Shown in pieces: positions 1-6,736 of a stretch of DNA of 10,874 bases (its first letter is position 1; every line of letters starts with the position of its first letter). The notes under the pieces are model-generated. The model had not been told where the DNA came from. It worked only from the letters and a program-made list of their open reading frames with translations, and did no database searches. The DNA comes from Candidatus Krumholzibacteriia bacterium (GTDB taxonomy: Bacteria; Krumholzibacteriota; Krumholzibacteriia; Krumholzibacteriales; Krumholzibacteriaceae), in NCBI GenBank assembly GCA_026387805.1, contig JAPLKY010000244.1, positions 1 through 10,874 on the forward strand. The letters are read 5' to 3'. Made by a program: the position numbers and the translations under genes.

Positions 1-321
1 GGCCTTCGTCTCGAGAATGGCCTTTGTCACGCCGTCCTCGAGAGGTATTCTCCCGTCCTCGATGAGCGCGTAGCAGGAGGCGATGATCGCATGGCCGCTC
101 AGACTCACTTCCTCGCTCGGCGTGAAGAAGCGGATCCTGAAGAGCGCCTCGTCGGTCGAGGGGAGCGTGACGAACGTCGTCTCCGAGAGATTCATCTCTC
201 CCGCGATCGCGAGCATCATTTCGCTCGAGAGCGAATCCGCCTCGGTTATAACGCCGGCCGGATTGCCGCCGAAGGGATTCGTCGTGAACACATCGACGTG
301 CTTCATAACGAGGTTCTGCAT
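1..321 (-). CDS. PhzF family isomerase/epimerase, N-terminal part (runs off left edge)
   Basis: The reverse strand reads through 107 codons from ATG (319-321) to the window edge with no stop, so only the N-terminal part is seen. Residues 9-25 (DVFTTNPFGGNPAGVI-like), MNLSETTFV at 43-51, a RIRFFTP segment and an SGHA segment are the hallmarks of the PhzF/diaminopimelate-epimerase-like fold. Glu47 in NLSET is the expected catalytic glutamate (Glu45 of Pseudomonas PhzF). In phenazine producers PhzF isomerises trans-2,3-dihydro-3-hydroxyanthranilate, but most genomic homologues have no known substrate and nothing here indicates phenazine synthesis. The start is supported by AAGGAG at 328-333 (- strand), six bases upstream. 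An internal Met at codon 6 (304-306) is a less likely start. It is divergent from the chemotaxis operon and probably functionally unrelated to it. Confidence 0.9.
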   Translation of the reverse strand, partial: MQNLVMKHVDVFTTNPFGGNPAGVITEADSLSSEMMLAIAGEMNLSETTFVTLPSTDEALFRIRFFTPSEEVSLSGHAIIASCYALIEDGRIPLEDGVTKAILETKA

Positions 322-339
322 GGCTTTCTCCTTCTCGCG

Positions 340-352
340 TTTGCATTGCAAA
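340..352. promoter_or_regulatory. Palindrome TTTGCA-T-TGCAAA, candidate operator or enhancer site
   Basis: This is a perfect 6+6 inverted repeat around one base, 18 bases upstream of the phzF-like start codon and about 170 bases upstream of the -24 element. A further half-site TGCAAA starts at 368, exactly 21 bases (two helical turns) after the TGCAAA that starts at 347. The same hexamer recurs at 535-540, over the -12 element. The arrangement fits a dimeric DNA-binding protein. Acting as an upstream activator site for a sigma-54 activator is an inference from its position only. Confidence 0.35.
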
Positions 353-450
353 AAGCGAACGGAGCGGTGCAAAGTCCGCCGTTTTTTCGCGTTGTCCCTC
401 TCCGTTCCCTCTCGCAACTTGAAGTTCTTCGGTTTGTGTAACTCATTGTA

Positions 451-464
451 ATATAAAGTTATAT
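451..464. promoter_or_regulatory. AT-rich palindrome ATATAA-AG-TTATAT
   Basis: This is a perfect 6+6 inverted repeat with a 2-base spacer inside the only AT-rich island of the window (about 445-466), about 60 bases upstream of the -24 element. It could be an operator, an upstream activator site, or -10 material for a promoter in either direction (TATAAA at 452-457 forward; TATAAC or TACAAT reverse). No well-spaced -35 hexamer was found for any of these. Confidence 0.3.
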
Positions 465-490
465 ACCAACCATCGCCATGACCCGCGCGT

Positions 491-510
491 TCCGGGTCCT
501 CAACCGGACC
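491..510. repeat. GC-rich inverted repeat just upstream of the sigma-54 site
   Basis: Two nested inverted repeats overlap here: TCCGG (491-495) with CCGGA (504-508), and GGTCC (495-499) with GGACC (506-510). The element ends 12 bases before the -24 box. It could be a protein-binding site or chance symmetry in GC-rich DNA. No T-run follows, so it is not a factor-independent terminator. Confidence 0.25.
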
Positions 511-522
511 TTTGTCCCTATG

Positions 523-538
523 TGGTATAGCAATTGCA
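523..538 (+). promoter_or_regulatory. Sigma-54 (RpoN) -24/-12 promoter of the chemotaxis operon
   Basis: The bases TGGTATAGCAATTGCA match the sigma-54 consensus TGGYAYRNNNNTTGCW at every defined position. The diagnostic GG (524-525) and GC (536-537) are separated by exactly 10 bases. Transcription would start near 548-550, giving a leader of about 117 bases before the cheR ATG at 667. A sigma-54 promoter implies a dedicated AAA+ activator bound upstream; no such activator gene lies in the window. The alternative reading, an extended -10 (TGG-TATAGC), lacks a matching -35 element at 16-18 bases. Confidence 0.75.
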
Positions 539-666
539 AATCCGATTCCCGACGTCGGCCGCCGCCGGGGCGGGGTCGACGACACCGAAGAGAAAATTGC
601 CTTGTGAAGCGGGCTCTCACCGCCGACGGGGCGCATTCGTTGTATGACGCGGGATCGGGTGTAACG

Positions 667-1497
667 ATGGCTTTCGTTCAGATGAGCATGGGCGAGCTCC
701 TCGCCAATCTTCAGACGAACTTCGGGAAGGACTTCTCGAACTATCGCCTTTCGTGTATCCAGCGCAGGGTAGCGCTCAGGATGTCGACACTGAAGATCGC
801 CACCCTGGATGATTATATGGCATATCTCACGGGCAATCCGAAGGAGATCGAACAGCTCCTCGACACCGTTACGATTCATGTCACCGAGTTTTTCCGGGAT
901 GCTGAAGTGTTCGACGCCGTCGCGAAAGATATCCTTCCGGCGATCGTTTCGCGGAAGCTTCATTCACCGTCGCGAACGATCCGCGTTTGGAGCGCCGGCT
1001 GCTCGACGGGCGAGGAGGCATACAGCCTCGCCATTCTTATTATCCGACACCTTCGGGCCAACGGTATCGAGCTCGCGCTCGAAGTGTACGGCACCGATGT
1101 GTCGAAAGAGGCATGCGCGGTCGCGCGCGAAGGAATCTATGCGGCCCGCAAGGTCGAAGGCGTCCCCGGGGAGGCCAGGCGGAAGTATTTCGAGGCGAAA
1201 GGACCGGATTATCGCGTCGTATCCGAAGTGCAACGCTGCGTGAAATTCTCCGTCCACGATCTCTTCCTGCCTTCCCCCTTTTCGCTCCTCGACCTCGTCG
1301 TGTGCCGGAACGTGCTCATCCATTTCGATCATGCGGTGCGCAACGACGTCCTCGGACGATTCCACGCGGCCCTCGGAGATCATGGAATGATTATTCTCGG
1401 CAAGAGCGAGGCCGTCATGGGATCGGCGCTCGCACGGTACGAACTGATCGATCCGCGGAACAAGATTTATAAGAAGATCGTCCGCCGCGACTCCTGA
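667..1497 (+). CDS. cheR: CheR, chemoreceptor glutamate methyltransferase
   Basis: This S-adenosylmethionine-dependent enzyme methylates glutamates on the cytoplasmic helices of chemoreceptors. The 276 residues equal the usual family length. An N-terminal helical domain (about 7-65, with NFGKDFSNYRLS and an RR pair typical of the family) is followed by TEFFRD (73-78), the SAM-binding loop SAGCSTGEEAYS (109-120), YGTDVS (141-146), HDLF (197-200) and CRNVLIHF (213-220), all characteristic. I place the start at ATG 667 because family homology begins within a few residues, and any start before about 550 would precede the predicted transcription start. The ribosome site here is weak (GGGATCGGG); Met at 682 or 688 and GTG at 604 are alternatives. 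It is the first gene of the operon, and its stop lies 12 bases before the receptor gene. Confidence 0.93.
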   Translation: MAFVQMSMGELLANLQTNFGKDFSNYRLSCIQRRVALRMSTLKIATLDDYMAYLTGNPKEIEQLLDTVTIHVTEFFRDAEVFDAVAKDILPAIVSRKLHSPSRTIRVWSAGCSTGEEAYSLAILIIRHLRANGIELALEVYGTDVSKEACAVAREGIYAARKVEGVPGEARRKYFEAKGPDYRVVSEVQRCVKFSVHDLFLPSPFSLLDLVVCRNVLIHFDHAVRNDVLGRFHAALGDHGMIILGKSEAVMGSALARYELIDPRNKIYKKIVRRDS

Positions 1498-1509
1498 AGG
1501 AGGAAGAAG

Positions 1510-2901
1510 ATGAAATTCAATATGCACGGGAACAGCATCAGCATGAAGCTGTTCAGCGCGATGGCGCTCGTCATTCTCTGCATCTTCCTTATGAACTACA
1601 TGGCGTTCATGCATTTCTCGGGACACGCGTTCGAGAAGACGGCGTCGGTATCGGGCGGCTCGAAGCTCGTGCCAGGGCAGACGCACGGGAGCCAGGCGCT
1701 CAGCTATCTCCGGTGGCGCGTCCTTTCGATCACGGGAATCACGCTGCTGGCCGGCTTCGCGCTCTTCTGCGCGCTCGCGTACGTGGTGTTGAAGCGGCCC
1801 ATGGCCCAGCTCCTCATGGCGAGCCGCGCGCTCGCGAACAACGCGGGGGATCTCACCACGACGGTCGACATCAGGTCCGACGACGAGCTCGGAAAGCTCG
1901 GTTTCGCGTTGAACGAGCTCTTCTCGAACATCACGGGCATCATCAAGATGATCAGAACGACCGCCGACAAGGTGAATTTCTCCGCGCAGAATCTCTCGGC
2001 AGCGACCGAGCAGATGAACTCGATCACCGAGGAGACGTCGACGACGGTGCAGAACATCGCGAAATCGACCGACGTGCAGGCGCGCAAGGTCGACGAGATG
2101 ATCAAGGAGATACGCAATATGGAGCGATCGGTGAAGCAGGTGGCCAACAGCGCCGAGCTCGCGGCCTCCGCCGCGACGAACGCTTCGGAGACCGCGGCGC
2201 GGGGCGGCGACTCCGCGAAGGAAGCGGTCGAGAAGATCAACAAGATATACAACGTCATCCAGGAATCGGCGGAGATCATACGCCATCTCGGCGAGCGATC
2301 GAACCAGATCGACGAGATCGTCGACGTTATCACCGACATCGCGGATCAGACGAACCTGCTCGCCCTGAACGCCGCAATCGAGGCGGCGCGGGCCGGCGAG
2401 GCGGGGGCCGGATTCGCGGTCGTCGCCGACGAGGTGCGCAAGCTCGCCGAGGGGAGCGCGCGCGCCGCGGAGGAGATCGCCACCCTTATCCGCCAGACGC
2501 AGGAGGAGACGCGCACGGCCGTGAAGAGCATCGAGCTCGGCGCGAAAGAGGTCACGGAAGGCAAGGAAGTCATCACGCGGACCGGGCAGTCTCTCGACGA
2601 GATCGTCGAAGTGCTTCGCAGCTCCTCCGACATGGCGCGCCGCATCTCCGCCGCTACCAAGGAGCTCTCGCGCGGCATGAAGAACGTCACGGGCTCGATC
2701 GACGAGATCTCGTCGACCGCCGAGAAGAACGCCTCGGCGACGCAGGAAACGGCCGCCTCGATGGAGCAGATGACCTCGAGCATGGAGGACGTCGCCTCAT
2801 CGGCCCAGAAGCTGAGCGACATGGCGATACAGCTTCGCGAGCACGTGGGCAGGTTCAACGTCGGCGCGTCCGAAAGGGTCGAGGAGACGGTGGGTGTCTG
2901 A
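1510..2901 (+). CDS. Methyl-accepting chemotaxis protein with minimal sensory loop
   Basis: This 463-residue receptor signals to CheA through CheW. Two hydrophobic segments (about 13-36 and 71-94) bracket an extracytoplasmic loop of only about 34 residues, far too short for a dCache, 4HB or other usual ligand domain. A HAMP domain follows (about 95-146, with RP at 96-97, GDLT and DELGKL), then a long coiled-coil signalling domain. The hairpin tip is nearly canonical: DQTNLLALNAAIEAAR (279-294), then GFAVVADEVRKLAEGS (301-316). Candidate modification sites fitting [AS]xx[EQ][EQ]xx[AS] are E167/Q168, Q412/E413 and E419/Q420, with E174/E175 close to it. There is no C-terminal NWETF-like CheR/CheB tether. 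A perfect AAGGAGG lies six bases before the ATG. Its place inside the operon suggests that it is the dedicated receptor. It may sense membrane state, a partner protein or an intracellular cue. Confidence 0.95.
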   Translation: MKFNMHGNSISMKLFSAMALVILCIFLMNYMAFMHFSGHAFEKTASVSGGSKLVPGQTHGSQALSYLRWRVLSITGITLLAGFALFCALAYVVLKRPMAQLLMASRALANNAGDLTTTVDIRSDDELGKLGFALNELFSNITGIIKMIRTTADKVNFSAQNLSAATEQMNSITEETSTTVQNIAKSTDVQARKVDEMIKEIRNMERSVKQVANSAELAASAATNASETAARGGDSAKEAVEKINKIYNVIQESAEIIRHLGERSNQIDEIVDVITDIADQTNLLALNAAIEAARAGEAGAGFAVVADEVRKLAEGSARAAEEIATLIRQTQEETRTAVKSIELGAKEVTEGKEVITRTGQSLDEIVEVLRSSSDMARRISAATKELSRGMKNVTGSIDEISSTAEKNASATQETAASMEQMTSSMEDVASSAQKLSDMAIQLREHVGRFNVGASERVEETVGV

Positions 2902-2919
2902 GCAAAGGAATGATGAGCG

Positions 2920-3417
2920 ATGAAGTACGAAAGAGCGTATGACCGGTCCCGCAAAGGAGAGCAGCTCGTCACGTTTCGCCTCGGCGCCGAGTACTACGGC
3001 ATTCATGTGTCGAAGGTGCGCGAAATTCTGAGACCGCTCGAGCTCTTCCCCGTTCCGGGCATGGGGAAGGATATCGAGGGAGTCATCAACCTCCGCGGCG
3101 AAATCATTCCGGTCGCGAAGCTGCATTCGCTGCTCGGCATCGAGCCCGCGGCGAACGGCGACGCTCCGCACAAGCGGAGAATGATCATAATCGAGGCCTC
3201 GCGCGGGAGCTTCGGCTTCTTCGTCGATGAGGTCCTCGAGGTTACGAGGATTCAAATGGAAGATATGCAGGCCGCGCCCGAGCTCGCGAGAAGCGCGGGG
3301 CGTCCCGATGTCGTGACCGGCATCGTGAAGGTTTCCGGCCGCATGATCGTTTGCCTCAACTCCGAGAAACTCATCACCGACGACGTGATGGCAAAGGAGC
3401 TCGCGATTGGCGGTTAG
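2920..3417 (+). CDS. cheW: CheW, receptor-kinase coupling protein
   Basis: CheW is a cytoplasmic adaptor of two small beta barrels that links the receptor tip to the P5 domain of CheA. At 165 residues it is of normal size. Diagnostic stretches are QLVTFRLG (15-22), the YYGIHVSKVREIL segment, PGMGKDIEGVINLRGEIIPV (about 46-65, the family signature) and FGFFVDEVLEV near residue 100. The ATG at 2920 has AAAGGA (2904-2909) ten bases upstream, slightly far but usable. Two ATGs at 2910 and 2913 are in another frame. It lies 18 bases after the receptor gene, and its 3' end overlaps cheD by 11 bases. Confidence 0.95.
   Translation: MKYERAYDRSRKGEQLVTFRLGAEYYGIHVSKVREILRPLELFPVPGMGKDIEGVINLRGEIIPVAKLHSLLGIEPAANGDAPHKRRMIIIEASRGSFGFFVDEVLEVTRIQMEDMQAAPELARSAGRPDVVTGIVKVSGRMIVCLNSEKLITDDVMAKELAIGG
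3394..3399 (+). promoter_or_regulatory. Ribosome binding site fixing the TTG start of cheD
   Basis: AAGGAG sits seven bases before TTG 3407, inside the end of cheW. No ATG in the cheD frame lies near the expected N-terminus, so this site decides the start. Confidence 0.7.
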
Positions 3418-3913
3418 CAAAGGAATCGAGGATGCGGTCAAGGTGGAGGTGGCCCAGCTTCGCGTGGGTCAGGCTCCGATGCGGATCGCGACGATGGCGC
3501 TCGGGTCGTGCCTCGGTATCGTGCTCTTTGATCCCGAGGCCCGGATCGGGGCGCTTGCCCATGCGATGCATCCGCGCCGGGAACGGGTGAAGAATAATAT
3601 GAACCGGGCGAAATTCGTCGATTCCGTGATCCCTCTTCTCGTCGAGAGGATGCTCCAGTGGGGAGCGCGGCGGGAAAGGATCGTCGCGAAAATATTCGGG
3701 GGAGCGCGCATGTTCGACGGGTTCACGGGATGTCGCGGCGTGCTCCAGATCGGGGACGAGAACGTCGTCGCGGCGCGCGAGGTGTTGAAGGAGTTCGGGA
3801 TTCCCCTTGTCGCCGAGTGCGTCGGGGGGCGAACCGGGCGAACGATCGTGCTGGACGTTTCGGACGGAAGCGTTCTCGTCCGGTGCGTGAATGATACCGA
3901 GGAGATCTACTGA
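3407..3913 (+). CDS. cheD: CheD, chemoreceptor glutamine deamidase
   Basis: CheD hydrolyses selected receptor glutamines to glutamates and forms a complex with CheC. The 168-residue product contains the papain-like catalytic set at the spacing known from Thermotoga maritima CheD (Thr21, Cys27, His44). Here these are Thr29 (ATM), Cys35 (LGSCLGIVLFD) and His52 (ALAHAMHP), with identical +6 and +17 intervals. The KIFGGARMF segment and the C-terminal GRTGRTIVLDVSDG are also family-typical. Translation probably begins at TTG 3407, which has AAGGAG at seven bases; a GTG at 3443 would remove part of the first strand. It overlaps cheW by 11 bases and cheB by one (TGATG), which implies translational coupling. 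An active CheD is expected since the receptor carries candidate glutamines. Confidence 0.94.
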   Translation: MAVSKGIEDAVKVEVAQLRVGQAPMRIATMALGSCLGIVLFDPEARIGALAHAMHPRRERVKNNMNRAKFVDSVIPLLVERMLQWGARRERIVAKIFGGARMFDGFTGCRGVLQIGDENVVAAREVLKEFGIPLVAECVGGRTGRTIVLDVSDGSVLVRCVNDTEEIY

Positions 3914-5010
3914 TGGACGGGCATCGAAAAGCCGAACGCGGGCGCGAGATCAGGGTCGTCGTCGGAGAGGACTCCCCTCTCATACGGGCAATGATCGTCA
4001 AGGCGCTCGAAAGCGATCCCCGGATCACGGTCGTCGGCAAATGCGAGGACGGCCGCGCGGCGCTCAAGAGCGTCGCGGAGCTCAGGCCCGATTGCGTCAC
4101 CCTCGACCTCGACATGCCGCACATGAACGGTCTCGAAACGCTCCGCTACATCATGAGCGAATGGCCGACGCCCGTCATTATTCTCAGCGGCTACACGGTC
4201 GAGGGGGCGAATCTCGCGCTCGCGTGTCTCGAATGCGGCGCCGTCGATTTCATCGCGAAAACGCTCGGCGGGAAGGGCTTTCCGGCCGATGAGCTCGTCA
4301 CGAAGGTCAAGTGGGCGTCCGCCATCGACGTGCGGAGGATACGTTTCGCGCCTGCCGGGATCGAAATCGGGGCGAAGCGGCGTCAGGCCTGCGCCTCGTC
4401 CCTTCGCTCGGTCGTCGTGATCGGGGCGAGCACGGGAGGACCGCAGGCGCTCATGGAGATCATTCCGCGGCTGCCCGCCGACCTCCCCGCGGGGATCGTC
4501 ATCGTGCAGCACATGCCGCCGAATTTCACGCGCTACCTCGCGGAGCGGCTCGATGCCCGCTCGCAGATCGAGGTCGGCGAGGCGGAGGAAGGGGAGGCAA
4601 TCCTGCCGGGTCGCGCCATCGTCACGCCGGGAGGAATGCATCTCTTTCTCGAGGAGCGGGACGGACGTCCCTGCGTCATGCTTCTCGGCAAGAACACGCT
4701 CCAGCACACGGCGTGTCCGTCGATCGATTTCACCATGACTTCGTTCGCGCCGATCTTCCGCGAGCGTCTCGTCGGCGCCGTTCTCACGGGGATGGGACGC
4801 GACGGGGCGGCGGGGAGCGCGGCGATTCACCGATGCGGGGGCAGGGTGCTCTGCCAGGACAGGGAGACGAGTCTCATATTCGGAATGCCGGGCAGCGTGA
4901 TCGGGGACGGGCTCGCCGACGAGATCTGCCCGCTCGACGGGATCGCCGACTGCATCGTCCGGAATGTGCGCGAGATCGCTTCGAGGGAGTTCGTGCATGA
5001 ACGTGAGTGA
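3913..5010 (+). CDS. cheB: CheB, phosphorylation-activated receptor methylesterase/deamidase
   Basis: CheB demethylates receptor glutamates and deamidates glutamines once phosphorylated by CheA. The receiver domain (about 12-130) has the acidic pair E19/D20, phospho-acceptor Asp65 (VTLDLDMP), Ser92 and Lys116; the residue after that lysine is Thr rather than the usual Pro. After a short linker, the esterase domain (about 165-352) carries the triad Ser173 (GASTGG), His200 (VQHMPP) and Asp297 (GMGRDGA), with spacing like the E. coli Ser164/His190/Asp286 set. At 365 residues it is full length. ATG 3913 overlaps the cheD stop by one base and has GAGGAG (3899-3904) eight bases upstream. Its last 14 bases overlap cheA. 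Confidence 0.96.
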   Translation: MDGHRKAERGREIRVVVGEDSPLIRAMIVKALESDPRITVVGKCEDGRAALKSVAELRPDCVTLDLDMPHMNGLETLRYIMSEWPTPVIILSGYTVEGANLALACLECGAVDFIAKTLGGKGFPADELVTKVKWASAIDVRRIRFAPAGIEIGAKRRQACASSLRSVVVIGASTGGPQALMEIIPRLPADLPAGIVIVQHMPPNFTRYLAERLDARSQIEVGEAEEGEAILPGRAIVTPGGMHLFLEERDGRPCVMLLGKNTLQHTACPSIDFTMTSFAPIFRERLVGAVLTGMGRDGAAGSAAIHRCGGRVLCQDRETSLIFGMPGSVIGDGLADEICPLDGIADCIVRNVREIASREFVHERE

Positions 5011-6736
5011 TTACAAGGATCTCTATGCGAGCGAAGCCGGGGACGCGCTTCAGGCGCTCGAGAACGGTCTCGTCGGTCTCGAGTCCGCGACGGAGCCTCT
5101 CGCCGCGATCCATGAGCTTTTCAGGAACGCGCACAACCTCAAGGGGAATTCGGGCGCCATGGGGTACGAAGAGATCGTCGAGGCGAGTCATGCGCTTGAG
5201 AGCGCTCTCGACGGCCTCCGCCAGGGCGGCGAGATAACCGTGGCGAAGATCGGTTGCATGCTCGGGGTCGTGGATATTTTGAAGAAGCTCGTTCGGTGCG
5301 CGGTCACGGAAGGCGACGGCTCCGGGGCCGCGGGGGCCGCGGGAACCGCCGGCGACGGCACGGGCGCCGCGGAGGGACTGGATGCGCGTCCCGACGCGAA
5401 GAGCCCGCTCAGTATCCGTCTTCTCGGCGAGGCGCTCGTTCTGATCTCGAACATTTCGGATGAGCCCGATCAGGCGGGTCCCGTCACGCGGCCGGCTTCC
5501 CCGCCGGAAACCGGTTTGGGTTCTCCCGAAGGCCTGAGCCAGCGTATCACCTCGACCAAGGTGGATCTTGAGCGGCTCGATCGGATCATGGATCTCGTCG
5601 GCGAGCTCACGATCAGCCGCATCAGGTTCAGCGCGCTGGCGAGCGCTCTCGGCTCGAAGCCGCTCCTCGACGAGCTCGCGCTTTCGTGGAGGCTCACGTC
5701 GCAGATCCAGAAAGAGGTCATGGAGGCGCGGCTCATCCCCGCGGGCCAGGTCTTCCAGCGTTTCAACAGACTCGTGCGCGACGTTTCGCACGAAACCGAA
5801 AAACGGGTGAAATTCGAGATCGCGGGCGCGGAGATCGGCCTCGACCGCGTCGTGCTGGAGAGCATGGTAGATCCGCTCGTGCATCTCATCCGCAACGCGA
5901 TCGATCACGGGATCGAGACTCCGCCCGAGCGCCGCGCCGCCGGAAAACCCGAGGAAGCGCGCCTCGCGCTGAGCGCCCGCCGCGAGCGGAACAACGTAGC
6001 GCTCGAGGTTGCGGACGACGGGCGCGGCATCGATCTGGAAAAGGTAGCGCACGCGGCGGTCGCCGCGGGCATCGCCAAGGGCAGGGCGGCCGACCTCACC
6101 GAGGATGACGTATGCCGCATCATCACGATGGCCGGATTCAGCACGGCCGAATCGGTCGACAAGCTCTCGGGACGCGGCATGGGCATGAATATCGTCAAGA
6201 AAACGGTCGACTCGCTGGGCGGCTCGATGCATATCCAGAGCGCGCCCGGAAAGGGAACGACCGTTACGCTTCTGCTTCCGATCAACCTCTCGATCATAAA
6301 GGCGCTTCTTTTCTCGGTCGGGCCGGACGTCCACGCGCTTCCGATCGAGTACGTCAAGGAGACGAGCCGGTTCGAACAGGGCTCGCTCAAGACCGTCCGG
6401 GGGGATCTCGTTCTTCCCGGGGCCGACGGCGTTGTCCCCGTTCTCATGCCGGACGATATTTTCGGCATCCCGTTCGAATCGGGAAGCGATCGCTACGCGA
6501 AGGTCATCATCGTCGATACGGGAACGCGGCGCTTCGCCGTCGTCGTCAACGGGATCATCGGTCAGCAGGACATCGTTATCAAGGCTCTACCGCCGCTCTT
6601 TAGAGGCTTGCGGGGGATATCGGGCGCAACCGTTCTCGGAAGCGGCAAAGTGGCGTTCATCTGGGATCCACACATTCTCTTCGAAGGAAGGTGCGCGTAT
6701 GAGTCCGATCAAAAGGCCGTCGTATCTGAGAATTGA
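4997..6736 (+). CDS. cheA: CheA, chemotaxis sensor histidine kinase, apparently lacking P2
   Basis: CheA autophosphorylates and passes phosphate to CheY and CheB. The 579 residues comprise the following. P1 (1-103) has phospho-acceptor His46 in AHNLKGNSG. A linker (about 104-183) includes a Gly/Ala-rich stretch (106-127) and a Pro-rich part. P3 (about 184-248) has VDLERLDRIMDLVGELTISR. P4 (about 250-430) has the N box HLIRNAIDHGIE (296-307), G1 DDGRGID (340-346), FSTAESV (381-387) and G2 SGRGMGMNIV (391-400). The CheW-like P5 follows (430-565). The linker is too short and low in complexity for a normal CheY-binding P2. ATG 4997 is preceded by AGGGAG at about eight bases; an ATG at 4964 would add 11 unmatched residues. 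It overlaps cheB by 14 bases and cheC by 38. Confidence 0.96.
   Translation: MNVSDYKDLYASEAGDALQALENGLVGLESATEPLAAIHELFRNAHNLKGNSGAMGYEEIVEASHALESALDGLRQGGEITVAKIGCMLGVVDILKKLVRCAVTEGDGSGAAGAAGTAGDGTGAAEGLDARPDAKSPLSIRLLGEALVLISNISDEPDQAGPVTRPASPPETGLGSPEGLSQRITSTKVDLERLDRIMDLVGELTISRIRFSALASALGSKPLLDELALSWRLTSQIQKEVMEARLIPAGQVFQRFNRLVRDVSHETEKRVKFEIAGAEIGLDRVVLESMVDPLVHLIRNAIDHGIETPPERRAAGKPEEARLALSARRERNNVALEVADDGRGIDLEKVAHAAVAAGIAKGRAADLTEDDVCRIITMAGFSTAESVDKLSGRGMGMNIVKKTVDSLGGSMHIQSAPGKGTTVTLLLPINLSIIKALLFSVGPDVHALPIEYVKETSRFEQGSLKTVRGDLVLPGADGVVPVLMPDDIFGIPFESGSDRYAKVIIVDTGTRRFAVVVNGIIGQQDIVIKALPPLFRGLRGISGATVLGSGKVAFIWDPHILFEGRCAYESDQKAVVSEN

Larger units (their letters stand above)
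322..666. other. Divergent intergenic control region between phzF-like gene and cheR
   Basis: These 345 bases carry no convincing gene. An open frame in phase with cheR extends back to an ATG at 478, but its first 63 residues are arginine/proline-rich and resemble no CheR. From left to right the region holds: the phzF-like ribosome site (328-333); a TGCAAA-type palindrome (340-352) with a further TGCAAA 21 bases downstream (368-373); an AT-rich island (about 445-466) containing a 14-base palindrome; a GC-rich inverted repeat (491-510); the sigma-54 site (523-538); and a GC-rich stretch (about 550-666) that would be the cheR leader. The leader includes CGACGTCG (550-557) and a possible small hairpin CCGCC/GGCGG (559-563 with 569-573). 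A clear sigma-70 promoter for the phzF-like gene was not found, although the AT-rich island is the likeliest place for it. Confidence 0.75.

Noticed and set aside
364..387. Terminator-like GCGG...CCGC stem followed by six Ts on the + strand
   Set aside because: The stem is only four base pairs with an eight-base loop, and no + strand gene ends upstream of it.
83..451. Two + strand open frames over the phzF-like gene
   Set aside because: The - strand encodes an unmistakable PhzF N-terminus with a ribosome site; the + strand frames resemble nothing.
478..666. ATG at 478 as the true start of cheR, adding 63 residues
   Set aside because: The extension is rich in Arg and Pro, resembles no CheR N-terminus, has no ribosome site, and spans the sigma-54 site, whose transcript would begin after the ATG.
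964..2286. Long open frame on the - strand opposite cheR and the receptor gene
   Set aside because: It lies antisense to two securely identified genes, has an Arg/His/Asp-rich composition typical of antisense frames in GC-rich DNA, and no recognisable domain.
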